This document shows, one piece after another, positions 1 through 7,767 of a stretch of DNA of 18,204 nt. Position numbers and translations under genes: made by a program. This stretch comes from Candidatus Sulfopaludibacter sp. SbA3 (lineage in GTDB: Bacteria; Acidobacteriota; Vicinamibacteria; Vicinamibacterales; UBA2999): positions 1 through 18,204 of the forward strand of contig CAMBHC010000011.1 of NCBI GenBank assembly GCA_945866285.1. Direction: 5' to 3'. The notes under the pieces are model-generated. The model saw nothing but the letters and a program-made list of their open reading frames with translations, was not told the origin of the DNA and ran no database searches. Position 1 is the first letter of the stretch. Each line of letters starts with the position of its first letter.

Positions 1-153
1 GCGTCGATTCCCGCCGATCAGCGCGCGGCCCTGGGGTTGTCAGACCGCCTGATTCGCCTGTCACCGGGTATCGAACACGCCGATGACCTGATTGACGACT
101 TGGTTGAGGGCTTGGAGATAGCTGCAACGTCCAGCATGCAGCTCGAAGCGTAG
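1..153 (+). CDS. C-terminal end of a PLP-dependent Cys/Met-metabolism enzyme (cystathionine gamma-synthase/lyase type), 5' partial
   Basis: Frame 1 is open from the first base to a TAG at 151-153 and gives 50 residues. The tail contains SIPADQRAALGLSDRLIRLS followed by PGIEHADDLIDDL. This matches the C-terminal signature of the trans-sulfuration family (cystathionine gamma-synthase, cystathionine and methionine gamma-lyase, O-acetylhomoserine sulfhydrylase), where 'ASIPPEER...GISDGLIRLSVGIED..DLI.DL' is strongly conserved. The Arg in the RLS motif binds the substrate carboxylate in the family. The enzyme is cytosolic and handles sulfur amino acids. The active-site lysine and most of the protein lie before the window, so the exact reaction cannot be decided. 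The stop codon lies inside a palindromic repeat at 149-177. Confidence 0.85.
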   Translation, partial: ASIPADQRAALGLSDRLIRLSPGIEHADDLIDDLVEGLEIAATSSMQLEA

Positions 154-177
154 AGGCGGATCTTCAGACCCGCCTGG
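149..177. repeat. Palindromic intergenic repeat, copy 1 (GGCGGATC-TTCA-GACCCGCC)
   Basis: This 29-base stretch matches 16813-16841 at 27 of 29 positions. Its core can fold as an 8-base stem (GGCGGATC against GACCCGCC, one A-C mismatch) with a TTCA loop. It begins at the stop codon of the sulfur-metabolism gene, so it could act as a 3'-end structure for that mRNA. It resembles REP-type intergenic repeats; that class assignment is inferred. Confidence 0.7.
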
Positions 178-254
178 CAACGGGCGGAACTGAAGTGCCG
201 TCCGTACGGCTGTCAGGCGGGCACTTGCACGCGTAGTAAGCTGTGGCCCGCAGC

Positions 255-1238
255 ATGGCGAAGTACTTCGTCACCGGCGCAACCGGTTTCATCGGCGGCG
301 AGATCGTCAAGCAGCTGATTGGGCGCGGCCACAAGGTGGTCGCTCTGGTCCGCTCGCCCGAGAAGGCCGGCATGCTCAAGGCGCTTGGCGTGGAGATGCA
401 CCTTGGCGACATCACCGACCGCGAGACGCTGCGCGCGCCCATGACCGGCGTCGACGGCGTGTTTCACGTCGCCGCGTGGTACAAGGTCGGCGTTCACGAA
501 CCGCTCGCCGATCGCATCAACGTTGATGGCACCCGCAACGTCCTCAACACCATGCGGACACTCGAGATTCCGCGAGGTGTCTACACCAGTTCGGTGGCGG
601 TGTTCTCAGACACCAGGGGCGTCGTTCCCGACGAGCGCTATCGCTACGACGGCCCCCACCTGAGTCACTACGATCGCACCAAGTGGATTGCCCACTACCG
701 TGTCGCGCAACCCCAGATCGAAGAAGGATTGCCGCTCACGATCGTCATGCCGGGCCTGGTCTATGGCCCGGGCGATACCAGCGGCATGCACACCGCGCTC
801 GTGGATTTGTTGCGCGGCCGCCTGCCGATGACACCGGCGCGCACGGCATTCTGCTGGGCGCACGTCGAAGACACGGCGCGGGGACATATTCTCGCCATGG
901 AGCAGGGCAAGCCAGGCGAGACCTACATCATCACGGGACCGCGCCACACCTTCGAGTACGCCTTCGCCATGGCCGCCAAGTTCGGCAAGGTCCGCGCCCC
1001 GCTGATGCACCCGGGCCCCCGGACCATGCGCGGCGCCGCCGCGCTGATGAGCCTGGCAAAGCGATTCACCAGCCTGCCGCCGGCGCTGCAGCCAGAAGCC
1101 CTTCGAGTACTTGCCGGCACCACCTACTTCGGCGCCAACGAGAAAGCGGCCAGGGAGCTGGGCTTCACGGCGCGGCCGGTCGAAGAGGGCCTGGCCCAGA
1201 CCCTCGAACACGAACTCCGCGCTATTGGGCGTGGCTGA
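255..1238 (+). CDS. NAD(P)-dependent epimerase/dehydratase or reductase (extended SDR family)
   Basis: The 327-residue product is a typical extended short-chain dehydrogenase/reductase. The Rossmann motif TGATGFIGG is at residues 7-15 (glycines 8, 11, 14), the conserved serine region YTSSVAVFS at 110-118, and the catalytic Tyr139-x3-Lys143 in SHYDRTKW. Later motifs GLVYGPGD (about 167-174) and HVEDTARGHILAME (about 203-216) are usual for NDP-sugar epimerase and dihydroflavonol-reductase-like members. I chose the ATG at 255 because the first beta strand follows at once. A GTG at 243 would add four residues (MARS). Neither start has a clear Shine-Dalgarno. It faces the rdgB operon with 19 bases between the stops. 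The substrate is not recognisable; a nucleotide sugar, ketone or flavonol-like carbonyl compound is possible. Confidence 0.88.
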   Translation: MAKYFVTGATGFIGGEIVKQLIGRGHKVVALVRSPEKAGMLKALGVEMHLGDITDRETLRAPMTGVDGVFHVAAWYKVGVHEPLADRINVDGTRNVLNTMRTLEIPRGVYTSSVAVFSDTRGVVPDERYRYDGPHLSHYDRTKWIAHYRVAQPQIEEGLPLTIVMPGLVYGPGDTSGMHTALVDLLRGRLPMTPARTAFCWAHVEDTARGHILAMEQGKPGETYIITGPRHTFEYAFAMAAKFGKVRAPLMHPGPRTMRGAAALMSLAKRFTSLPPALQPEALRVLAGTTYFGANEKAARELGFTARPVEEGLAQTLEHELRAIGRG

Positions 1239-1257
1239 AACTCAACCTGCTTCACTT

Positions 1258-1866
1258 TTACGGTTTACGTAACCAGCCTTGCAGATCGCGGAACGCCCGG
1301 CCGCGGTGCGAGACCGCGGCCTTGTCCTGGTCGGTCAGTTCCGCGGTGGTTCGCCCAAAGGGTGGATACCAGAAGATCGGGTCGTAGCCGAAGCCGTGGG
1401 CGCCGCGAGGTGTGTCTGCGATCCGGCCTTCGACGGCGGTTTCGGTCTCGAACAGCAACTCGTTGCCCTTCGCGACGGCCAGTGCGGTGACGAAGCGTGC
1501 CACCGAGACCTGGCCGTTCAATCGCCGGAAGATCTCGGCAAAGCGCTCCGGGTAGGTGGCCGACGGCCCCATGAACCGCGCGGAGCGCACACCGGGTTCG
1601 CCGCCAAGCGCGTCGACTTCGAAGCCGGAATCTTCCGCGACCGTTGTCAAGCCGGTCGCGTCCGCGTATGCCAGCGCCTTGATGCGGGCGTTCTCCCAGA
1701 AGGTCGCGCCGGTTTCCTCGGGCTCCGGCACCGCCGCGACGTCCGCCAGCGTGACCAGCTCAATCGCGAGGCCGGCGAGCAGCGGCCGAATCTCTCTCAG
1801 CTTGTTCGGGTTGGTGGTGGCAACCAGTAGCGTGCGCGCCGTAGCCTTGGCGAAGGCGGGCGTCAT
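1258..1866 (-). CDS. rdgB: XTP/dITP diphosphatase (RdgB/HAM1, non-canonical purine NTP pyrophosphatase)
   Basis: It hydrolyses dITP, XTP and ITP to monophosphates in the cytosol, keeping deaminated purines out of DNA and RNA. The 202 residues carry the family motifs in order: ATTNPNKLREI at about 16-26, VAEDSGFEVDALGGEPGVRSARF at about 76-98 (catalytic Asp79), AHGFGYDPIFWYP at about 156-168, and SHRGRAF at about 186-192. Length is close to the usual 195-205. It is last in a four-gene operon and its ATG overlaps the rph TGA as ATGA (1863-1866), which suggests translational coupling. The first 11 residues, MTPAFAKATAR, are odd: they are encoded by an interspersed repeat (1836-1862), and normal homology starts with TLLVATTN. 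No other start codon lies between, so the repeat supplies the start. Confidence 0.96.
   Translation of the reverse strand: MTPAFAKATARTLLVATTNPNKLREIRPLLAGLAIELVTLADVAAVPEPEETGATFWENARIKALAYADATGLTTVAEDSGFEVDALGGEPGVRSARFMGPSATYPERFAEIFRRLNGQVSVARFVTALAVAKGNELLFETETAVEGRIADTPRGAHGFGYDPIFWYPPFGRTTAELTDQDKAAVSHRGRAFRDLQGWLRKP
1836..1862. repeat. Interspersed repeat (GTAGCCTTGGCGAAGGCGGG type) inside the rdgB start region
   Basis: Positions 1841-1860 read GTAGCCTTGGCGAAGGCGGG and match 9941-9960 at 19 of 20 bases. Read on the minus strand the element encodes AFAKATA, a peptide that recurs in acidobacterial protein predictions (recalled, not checked here). Here it forms the N-terminus of rdgB directly after the rph/rdgB junction. 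The boundaries are approximate. Confidence 0.6.
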
Positions 1867-2594
1867 CGGCCGAGAATGGGACCGACGATCTCGCGCTGCT
1901 TGGCGACGAGTTCGTTGATGCCCTTGTCGGCCAGTGCCAGCAAGCCGGTGAGCGCGTCGGTGCCGAACGGTTCGGCTTCAGCCGTGCCCTGGATCTCGAT
2001 GAAGCGGCCGTCGCTGGTCTTGACGATGTTCATGTCGACGTCGGCCTTGGAGTCTTCTTCGTAGGCGAGATCGAGCAGCGGCATGCCGTTGACGATACCG
2101 ACGCTGGTGGCCGCGACGTAATCCGACACGGGAATGCTGCGGATCTGGTCGCGAGCCTTGAGCTTGCCCAAGGCGAGAATCAGCGCGACGAATGCGCCGG
2201 TGATCGCGGCGCAGCGCGTGCCGCCATCGGCCTGGATCACATCGCAGTCGAGCCAGATGGTGCGCTCGCCGAGTTGGTCGAGCTTGATCACCGACCGCAG
2301 CGAGCGGCCGATCAATCTTTGAATCTCCATGGTGCGGCCGCCGACCTTGCCGGCCGCCGCCTCGCGACCCGACCGCGTCGACGTGGCGCGCGGCAACATG
2401 CCGTACTCCGCGGTGACCCAGCCCTTGCCGGCGCCGCGCAGGAACGGCGGCACCTTGTCTTCGATGCTCGCGGTGCAAATGACGCGGGTGAAGCCGACCT
2501 CGATCAGCACCGATCCTTCCGCATGAATCGAGAAGTTCGGGGTGATGGTGGTGGCGCGAAGCTCGCCGGGTGCGCGGTCGTTTAAGCGGGTCAT
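1863..2594 (-). CDS. rph: Ribonuclease PH
   Basis: This phosphate-dependent 3'-5' exoribonuclease trims nucleotides from tRNA 3' ends and acts as a cytosolic hexameric ring. The 243 residues align throughout with the family: an N-terminal NDRAPGELR, then SVLIEVGFTRVICTASIEDKVPPFLRG, the highly conserved GWVTAEYGMLPRAT and GRTMEIQRLIGRSLR segment (tRNA and phosphate-binding arginines), and DCDVIQADGGTRCAAITGA. The C-terminal half keeps DLAYEEDSKADVDMNIV, the Asp-rich metal and catalytic region. Length equals the usual 238-245. The ATG overlaps the upstream GerM-domain stop as ATGA (2591-2594), and its own stop overlaps the rdgB ATG in the same way. Pairing with rdgB is common across bacteria. 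Confidence 0.97.
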   Translation of the reverse strand: MTRLNDRAPGELRATTITPNFSIHAEGSVLIEVGFTRVICTASIEDKVPPFLRGAGKGWVTAEYGMLPRATSTRSGREAAAGKVGGRTMEIQRLIGRSLRSVIKLDQLGERTIWLDCDVIQADGGTRCAAITGAFVALILALGKLKARDQIRSIPVSDYVAATSVGIVNGMPLLDLAYEEDSKADVDMNIVKTSDGRFIEIQGTAEAEPFGTDALTGLLALADKGINELVAKQREIVGPILGR

Positions 2595-3244
2595 TGGGGA
2601 CTCGGGGCTATTGGTGTGGACGTGGGCGACAGAATCAGCCCTTCATTCTTCCGTAGTGGGCGCCGCAAGTCCACATGACCCGCGAGCGTGTCGGCTTCTT
2701 GCCCGTCGATCAGGATCTGCACTTCCTGCAGGTTGGGCAAGTTGGTGAGCAGGGCATTGACGATGGTGTAGACCGTCATCAACTCCTGGTGGGAACCGCC
2801 GGTGTGTGCCGTCTTGATGCTCGGATCGAGATCCACGAACACTTCGTTGCGCGCGGAAACGAAAATGCCGCGGAGCGTCACGCCCGTCGGGATGGTGGAC
2901 ATCAACGGTGGCGCTGGTTCCGCCGACAGTTGCGCTTCGATGATCGATCGCGCCTGCGCCACGGCGCCGGTCGCCAGTGGCACATCGCGCTCGGTCGGCA
3001 CCAGGTGCAGGCCATCTTCCGAGGCGAAGTACAGCGTCGCCTTGATGTGGGGCACCGCCGGATCGACGGTGGCGGGTGGCGGCGCGACGGGCGCAGCCGC
3101 GGCCGTGGTGCCTGGCGCGGGCGTGTTCAGCACGCGCGTGAGGCCGGCAATGACCGCCCACGCGAACAGCAAGGCGGCGACGGCCGTGCCGCCGATGGCC
3201 GCCCACTGGCGGGGCGTCAGCTTCCGCGGCAGCTTAATGTTCAA
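2591..3244 (-). CDS. GerM-domain lipid-bilayer-anchored protein
   Basis: The predicted product has about 217 residues. It has a short basic N-terminus (NIKLPRKLTPRQ), one hydrophobic segment at about 14-36 (WAAIGGTAVAALLFAWAVIAG), a Pro/Ala linker to about 64, and then a GerM domain at about 65-200. The domain shows IKATLYFASEDGLHLVPTER, the AQARSIIEAQL helix, TGVTLRGIFVSARNEVFVDL and VYTIVNALLTNLPNLQEVQILIDGQ. It would sit in the inner membrane facing the periplasm. The GerM domain was named from a Bacillus germination protein and is also found in non-sporulating bacteria. The reading frame extends to an ATG at 3337, deep inside the amidase gene. I prefer the TTG at 3244 because the encoded protein then begins just before the membrane segment and overlaps the amidase by only 11 bases. 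The start is uncertain and no good Shine-Dalgarno is seen. Confidence 0.85.
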   Translation of the reverse strand: MNIKLPRKLTPRQWAAIGGTAVAALLFAWAVIAGLTRVLNTPAPGTTAAAAPVAPPPATVDPAVPHIKATLYFASEDGLHLVPTERDVPLATGAVAQARSIIEAQLSAEPAPPLMSTIPTGVTLRGIFVSARNEVFVDLDPSIKTAHTGGSHQELMTVYTIVNALLTNLPNLQEVQILIDGQEADTLAGHVDLRRPLRKNEGLILSPTSTPIAPSPQ

Positions 3245-4739
3245 GGAACTCGCGGAACTTGATGAGGGCGTCCAGCAGGGCTTGCGCCACCAGGTCTTGA
3301 TAGCCGCCGGTGGCCAGTTGCGCTTCCTGCTCGGCATTCGAGAGGTAGCCGATTTCGACGAGGGCTGCCGGCATGTTGGCGCCGACCAGCACGCGGAACG
3401 GCGCCTGCTGAACCGCGCGCGGGCTCATCGCGATGCGACCCGTCATGGCCGGCTCGACAAAGCCCGCGAGCGCGGCCGACTGTTCAAGGTAGCGCGCCTG
3501 CGCCGTCTCCCACAGGATCAGGTCGATCTCGCGCGCCCCGCCGCCAAGCGCCGGCAGGGACGTGGCGCTGTCGCCGGCGCGCTTGCGCGCTTCGGCCTCG
3601 GCGCGCTCGACGGTGAGAAAGTAGACCTCGGCGCCCTTGAGCGCCGGCCGGACCGCGCTATTGGCGTGGATGCTGAGGAACACGTCGGCTTGATGGTTGT
3701 TGGCAAACGCCGATCGGTCATCGAGCGACAGGGTGCGGTCGTCGTCCCTGGTGAGAAACACCCTGGCGCCGAGCCGGCTTTCGATCAGCGTGCGCAGCCG
3801 CCGCGCCACCGACAGGGTGACGTCTTTCTCCAGCGTGCCATTTGCGCCTTGCGTGCCCAGTTCCTCGCCGCCATGGCCCGGATCGATGACGACCGTGCGC
3901 AACCCACCGGACGGACTCTGTGAGGGAATGACCAGCCGCGAGTCTGGCACCGCCGCCGGGGCCGCCGGAGCATCCGTCGTCGTTGCCGGCAACAGATCGA
4001 TGGTCACGCGCCCCGAGCCCGCATCGGCCTGGGAGGTCGTAACACGGAAACTCGCGTAGCGCGGACCGGTGGTCAGCACCACGGTGTTAGGCGCGTCACC
4101 TGGCGTGAGTCCGAGCAGAAACGTCTGTGGCGGCAACGACGGGAGGGCCAGGTCCAGCACATCGGCATCGAACTGCACGACGAGGCGGCCCGGCTGTGTG
4201 GTGACGCGCGCCTCGGTGTTGGGCGTGACTTCGAACGTGACGGCGACGTTGGTCGTGCCGGCATCAACGCGGGCCACGACGCGCGGCACCCGCACATCAC
4301 CGACGATCAGCAGTCGCGCGGCGCGCCGGAGATCGAGCCGAGTATCGAGAATCAACGACATGGCCCTCGGCAGGAAGTCGGCGGGCACGAACCAGCGATT
4401 GTCACGGCGCAGCGGGGGCGAGGGGAGCGACACCAGCCGGCCGCTGACCGAGACGACGTTTTGATCGGCGGTGACGACGATCGAACGGCCACGCAGCGTG
4501 ACGGTCAGCCCGCCGGCCAGGCGGTCTTCTCGCGAGGTGGTGCCGAACACGGTATTGATGTCGTCAACCGCGACGTAGTCCTGATTATTGATCGTGGTGA
4601 TCGGCAGCGGTTTACGGCCGTCGCGCGACAGCACGGCCAGGGACGCCGGCTGAGCGAACGTCAGCGGACCCGCGCCCACGATGGACGCCAGCACCAGCAG
4701 GGCCACGCCGCGAACACGTCGAGGAATCAACGGCTTCAT
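3234..4739 (-). CDS. N-acetylmuramoyl-L-alanine amidase (Amidase_3, AmiA/B/C type), exported
   Basis: This zinc amidase cleaves the bond between N-acetylmuramic acid and L-Ala in peptidoglycan in the periplasm. The 501-residue protein starts with a Sec signal (residues 1-29, RRVRGVALLVLASIVGAG..TFA). Residues about 40-130 resemble a copper-amine-oxidase-N/stalk-like domain (PITTINNQDYVAVDDINTVFG, later RWFVPADFL), about 145-250 an AMIN-like beta domain, and 283-500 the catalytic domain. All expected residues are present: His289 in DPGHGG, Glu304 in LEKDVTL, His358 in LSIHAN and Glu462 in ALVEIGYLSN. It is the first gene of the amidase-GerM-rph-rdgB operon. The extra N-terminal domains probably bind the wall or regulatory partners; that is inferred. 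Confidence 0.94.
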   Translation of the reverse strand: MKPLIPRRVRGVALLVLASIVGAGPLTFAQPASLAVLSRDGRKPLPITTINNQDYVAVDDINTVFGTTSREDRLAGGLTVTLRGRSIVVTADQNVVSVSGRLVSLPSPPLRRDNRWFVPADFLPRAMSLILDTRLDLRRAARLLIVGDVRVPRVVARVDAGTTNVAVTFEVTPNTEARVTTQPGRLVVQFDADVLDLALPSLPPQTFLLGLTPGDAPNTVVLTTGPRYASFRVTTSQADAGSGRVTIDLLPATTTDAPAAPAAVPDSRLVIPSQSPSGGLRTVVIDPGHGGEELGTQGANGTLEKDVTLSVARRLRTLIESRLGARVFLTRDDDRTLSLDDRSAFANNHQADVFLSIHANSAVRPALKGAEVYFLTVERAEAEARKRAGDSATSLPALGGGAREIDLILWETAQARYLEQSAALAGFVEPAMTGRIAMSPRAVQQAPFRVLVGANMPAALVEIGYLSNAEQEAQLATGGYQDLVAQALLDALIKFREFLEH

Positions 4740-4967
4740 GATACCGCTTGCGCTGCCCGTCAGAGTCGCCGCCCCTCATCGGCACGACCCACACAGTTTG
4801 CCGTCGAGTCTGTGTTCTGAGCGGAAGCCTCCGTGTTTTCCATGGGGTAATAAATAGACATTTGGTTGCACCGAAGGCCACCCTGTGTAAAAATTCTCAC
4901 GTGAGTCGCGTTTCCAGAAGTGCGTTCGGTGGTCTCGAACGCGCGTGGGTCGTCGCGACCGGTGTGA
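4740..4967. other. Non-coding region between the amidase operon and a cytochrome fragment
   Basis: This 228-base region separates divergently oriented genes and must hold the promoter of the minus-strand amidase operon. I cannot place that promoter with confidence. The stretch 4846-4895 is clearly more AT-rich than its surroundings (GGGTAATAAATAGACATTTG and TGTAAAAATTC). A perfect 10-base palindrome, CTCACGTGAG (4896-4905), sits next to it and could be a protein-binding site. No convincing gene is present. Confidence 0.4.
4862..4891 (+). promoter_or_regulatory. Possible plus-strand promoter
   Basis: TTGGTT (4862-4867) and TGTAAA (4886-4891) are separated by 18 bases and resemble a sigma-70 -35/-10 pair. 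The palindrome CTCACGTGAG begins five bases after the putative -10, where an operator would overlap the transcription start. It would drive the cytochrome remnant and perhaps the DUF5916 gene. The pattern match is weak. Confidence 0.3.
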
Positions 4968-5130
4968 GCGGCGTGCGACGCGGTCAAGGCGTTCTTTGAT
5001 TCGCGGCCCGAGACCGTCGCCCAGCCATTCGACTTCTCGCACCAGATTCACCTCTCGACGGGCGCCGTCTGCACCGACTGCCACACGGGCATTGTCGGCG
5101 GCCGCGTGAAGACCACCACCGAACCAACAG
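4968..5130 (+). pseudogene. Remnant of a c-type (c3/c7-like multihaem) cytochrome gene
   Basis: The frame starting at 4968 (just after an in-frame TGA at 4965-4967) encodes SRPETVAQPFDFSHQIHLST followed by GAVCTDCHTGIVGGRVKTT. The pattern F-x-H-x2-H followed by CxxCH is the first-haem module of periplasmic multihaem cytochromes (a bis-His haem, as in 'PFNHKxHVxxxGLxCxDCH'). No start codon exists in this frame, and beyond about 5130 the frame runs into unrelated Arg-rich sequence that overlaps the start of the DUF5916 gene in another frame. I read it as a gene broken at both ends. A GTG at 4901 in the neighbouring frame (SRVSRSAFGGLERAWVVATG) could be its displaced N-terminus, joined by a frameshift near 4970; that is speculative. 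Confidence 0.55.
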
Positions 5131-5139
5131 TAAAACCTT

Positions 5140-7767
5140 ATGCGTGTCATCGGCGTCGTCGTATTCTGCCGTGCGCTGGTTCCATCAGCGTCGTTTGCGC
5201 AAACCAAGGCCGCGGGCGTGGCCAATCGGAAGCAGGCCACGGCGACCCGCGTGCCGAACGGCAGCCTCCGCATTGATGGCCGTCTCGACGAAGAGGCGTG
5301 GCTGAAGGCCTCGCCGATCACTGACTTCGTCCAGAAGGAGCCCGTCGAGAATGCCGCCCCCACCGACAAGATGGAGGTGCGGCTGCTCTATGACGACGAC
5401 GTGCTGTACGTCGGCGCGCGGATGCACAGCAGTGACGGGCGCATCCAGGCGCCGCTCGGCCGTCGCGATAGCACCGCGCAGGCCGAGCACATTCTGGTGT
5501 CGTTTGATACGTTTCTCGACCGCCGGACCGCGGCGGTCTTTGGTGTCACGGCCGCCGGCGTGCGACTTGACCGCTATCACTCGAGCGACAACGAAGACAG
5601 TTTCGATGCCGGCTTCGATCCGGTGTGGCGGGCCGAGACCCAGGTGTCCGGCGATCAGTGGACCGCTGAGTTGTGGATTCCGTTTTCGCAGCTGCGCTTC
5701 AACCCGCAGGCGGTCCAGACCTGGGGTCTGAACCTGTTCCGCTTTCGTCCCACCCTCGATGAGGAGGATTACTGGGTGCTGATTCCGCGGACCGTTCGCG
5801 CCTGGTCGTCGCGGTTTGGTGACCTGTCGGGCATCGCTAACCTGGTGCCGCCGCGGCGCATCGAGGCGCTGCCCTATGTGGCGAGTGACGCGACCTTGAA
5901 TGGAGAGAGCCGCGACCGCAACAACCCGTTCGACAATGGCAGGAATCTTCAGGGCCGGGTCGGTGCTGACCTAAAGATGGGCCTGGGTCCGAACCTCACG
6001 CTCGAGGCCGCCATCAATCCCGACTTTGGCCAGGTCGAAGCCGATCCCGCGGAAGTGAACCTGACCGCGTTCGAAACCCGGTTCCCTGAAAAGCGCCCCT
6101 TCTTTCTTGAGGGGGCACAACTCTTCAACATTGGCCACCCCAATTTTTATTACTCGCGCCGCATCGGCAATCGGCCGACCGGCCCGGCGACCGGCGACTA
6201 CGTTAACTATCCGGACGCCAACACCATTCTGGCCGCCGCGAAGCTGACCGGCCGCCTGCCGTCGAAGACGTCAATTGCCTTTCTGACGGCGGTGACCGAC
6301 GACGAGGAGGCGGAGGTGGCGGGTCTCGGCGGGCTCGATCGCCGCGCCATCAAGGTGTCGCCGCATTCGTACCACATGGTCGGACGCGTCCTGCAGGAGT
6401 TTGGACCCTCAGCATCGACGGCCGGCTTCATCGTCAACTACGTGCATCGTGACTTCGACGAGGGCAGCCCGCTCGCCGATCTCTACACGCGCGACGCGCT
6501 TGGCGCGGCCGGCCACACGCTGCTGCGGTTCAAGGGAGGGCAGTACGAGTTGCGTGCCTCGGCTGGTGGCTCGGTGGTCAGTGGCACCCAGGCGGCCATC
6601 ACGCGGGTGCAACGGTCGAGCGCCCACTACGCCCAGCGTCCCGACCGGGAATACTCGCCACTGGATCCGACGCTGACGTCACTGGCAGGGTGGACGGCGC
6701 AGGCCAACTTCGACAAGACTGGCGGCCGTCACTGGCTGTGGGGCGCCAACACCAAGATCGACTCCGAGAACTTCGAGACCAACGACTTCGCCCAGTTGAA
6801 CGGCGCCGACGGGGTGCTCTCGAACGCCAACCTGCGCTATCGGGAAACGCAACCGGGACAGGTCTTCCGCAGCTACCAGTTCCAGCTGGATGGCCAAACC
6901 GACACCACGCTGCGGGGGGTGATGCAGGCGGGCCACTTGCGCGGCAGCGTCAACGTCACCTGGTCCAACTTCTGGACCACCAACCTCCATGTGTCGCGGA
7001 ACCTGGCCACGACCAGTGTGTCGTTGACTCGTGGCGGTCCGCTGATGTCGCGCGGGCCCGGCTGGTCGACCAACCTCAGCGGCGGCAATCGCGCCACGTC
7101 GCGCACGCGGCTCACCGGCTCGATGTTCGTTCAGAAGAACGACGACGGTGCGTCGACGCAGCGGCTGACCGGCGCGTTGTCCATGCGACCCGGTCCGCGG
7201 TGGCAGTTCACCGTATCGCCGTTCTACGACCGCCTCACCGAACCGCAGCAGTACGTCAGCACGCTTCCGAACGGCCGGCCCATCACCTACGACACGCGCT
7301 ACGTGTTCGCCTTGATCGACCGCAACACCGCCTCGATGGAATTCCGCCTTGGCCTCACGCTGCGCCCCGATCTCAACCTCGACGTCTACGCCGAGCCGTT
7401 CGCCGCGTCCGGGCACTACTACGATTACGGGGAACTACTTGCGCCCGAGAGCCGCAAGCTGCTGACCTACGGCACGTCGGGCACCAAGGTGACGACCAAT
7501 CCGGATGGCAGCCAGGTGGTGACCGCCGACGGCAGTCCGTTCACGTTGCGGAACCGCGACTTCAACACGCTGTCGTACCGCAGTAACGTGGTGTTGCGCT
7601 GGGAATGGCGGCCGGGTAGCACGCTCTACCTGGTGTGGCAGCAGAATCACGACGGCACGGAAGTGCTCGGCACGCCGGTGGGCTTCAACGACGCGTTCCG
7701 ATCGATCACCGCGCCGGGGTCGAACATCTTCCTGATCAAGACGAGCTTCTGGATCCCAATCGGATAA
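5140..7767 (+). CDS. DUF5916 outer-membrane protein with CBM9-like N-terminal domain
   Basis: The 875-residue product has a Sec signal (residues 1-20, cleavage after SFA). Next comes a carbohydrate-binding family 9-like beta-sandwich at about 40-230: GSLRIDGRLDEEAWLKASPI, VRLLYDDDVLYVGARM, and WTAELWIPFSQLRF. A DUF5916 region runs from about 240 to the end, including GLGPNLTLEAAINPDFGQVEADPAEVNLTAFETRFPEKRPFFLEGAQLF, the hallmark segment. The rest is rich in alternating polar/aromatic strands, as in a beta barrel, and ends in LIKTSFWIPIG, an aromatic C-terminus usual for outer-membrane barrels. The start is well fixed, because an in-frame TAA lies at 5131-5133 and the signal peptide begins at 5140, but there is no Shine-Dalgarno. 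Function of the family is unknown; glycan binding or passage across the outer membrane is plausible. It converges on the PQQ dehydrogenase gene. Confidence 0.9.
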   Translation: MRVIGVVVFCRALVPSASFAQTKAAGVANRKQATATRVPNGSLRIDGRLDEEAWLKASPITDFVQKEPVENAAPTDKMEVRLLYDDDVLYVGARMHSSDGRIQAPLGRRDSTAQAEHILVSFDTFLDRRTAAVFGVTAAGVRLDRYHSSDNEDSFDAGFDPVWRAETQVSGDQWTAELWIPFSQLRFNPQAVQTWGLNLFRFRPTLDEEDYWVLIPRTVRAWSSRFGDLSGIANLVPPRRIEALPYVASDATLNGESRDRNNPFDNGRNLQGRVGADLKMGLGPNLTLEAAINPDFGQVEADPAEVNLTAFETRFPEKRPFFLEGAQLFNIGHPNFYYSRRIGNRPTGPATGDYVNYPDANTILAAAKLTGRLPSKTSIAFLTAVTDDEEAEVAGLGGLDRRAIKVSPHSYHMVGRVLQEFGPSASTAGFIVNYVHRDFDEGSPLADLYTRDALGAAGHTLLRFKGGQYELRASAGGSVVSGTQAAITRVQRSSAHYAQRPDREYSPLDPTLTSLAGWTAQANFDKTGGRHWLWGANTKIDSENFETNDFAQLNGADGVLSNANLRYRETQPGQVFRSYQFQLDGQTDTTLRGVMQAGHLRGSVNVTWSNFWTTNLHVSRNLATTSVSLTRGGPLMSRGPGWSTNLSGGNRATSRTRLTGSMFVQKNDDGASTQRLTGALSMRPGPRWQFTVSPFYDRLTEPQQYVSTLPNGRPITYDTRYVFALIDRNTASMEFRLGLTLRPDLNLDVYAEPFAASGHYYDYGELLAPESRKLLTYGTSGTKVTTNPDGSQVVTADGSPFTLRNRDFNTLSYRSNVVLRWEWRPGSTLYLVWQQNHDGTEVLGTPVGFNDAFRSITAPGSNIFLIKTSFWIPIG

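Noticed and set aside
193..226. Inverted pair AAGTGCC/GGCACTT with an inner CCGTACGG palindrome before the SDR gene
   Set aside because: A 7-base stem around a 20-base loop is within chance for this composition, and there is no T tract or copy elsewhere in the window.
243..254. Upstream GTG start for the SDR gene
   Set aside because: It adds only four residues ahead of the first beta strand and has no better ribosome site than the ATG at 255.
2802..3923. Long open frame (373 codons) on the plus strand opposite the amidase/GerM genes
   Set aside because: It lies antisense to two well-supported genes, has no recognisable domain, and long shadow frames are expected at this GC content.
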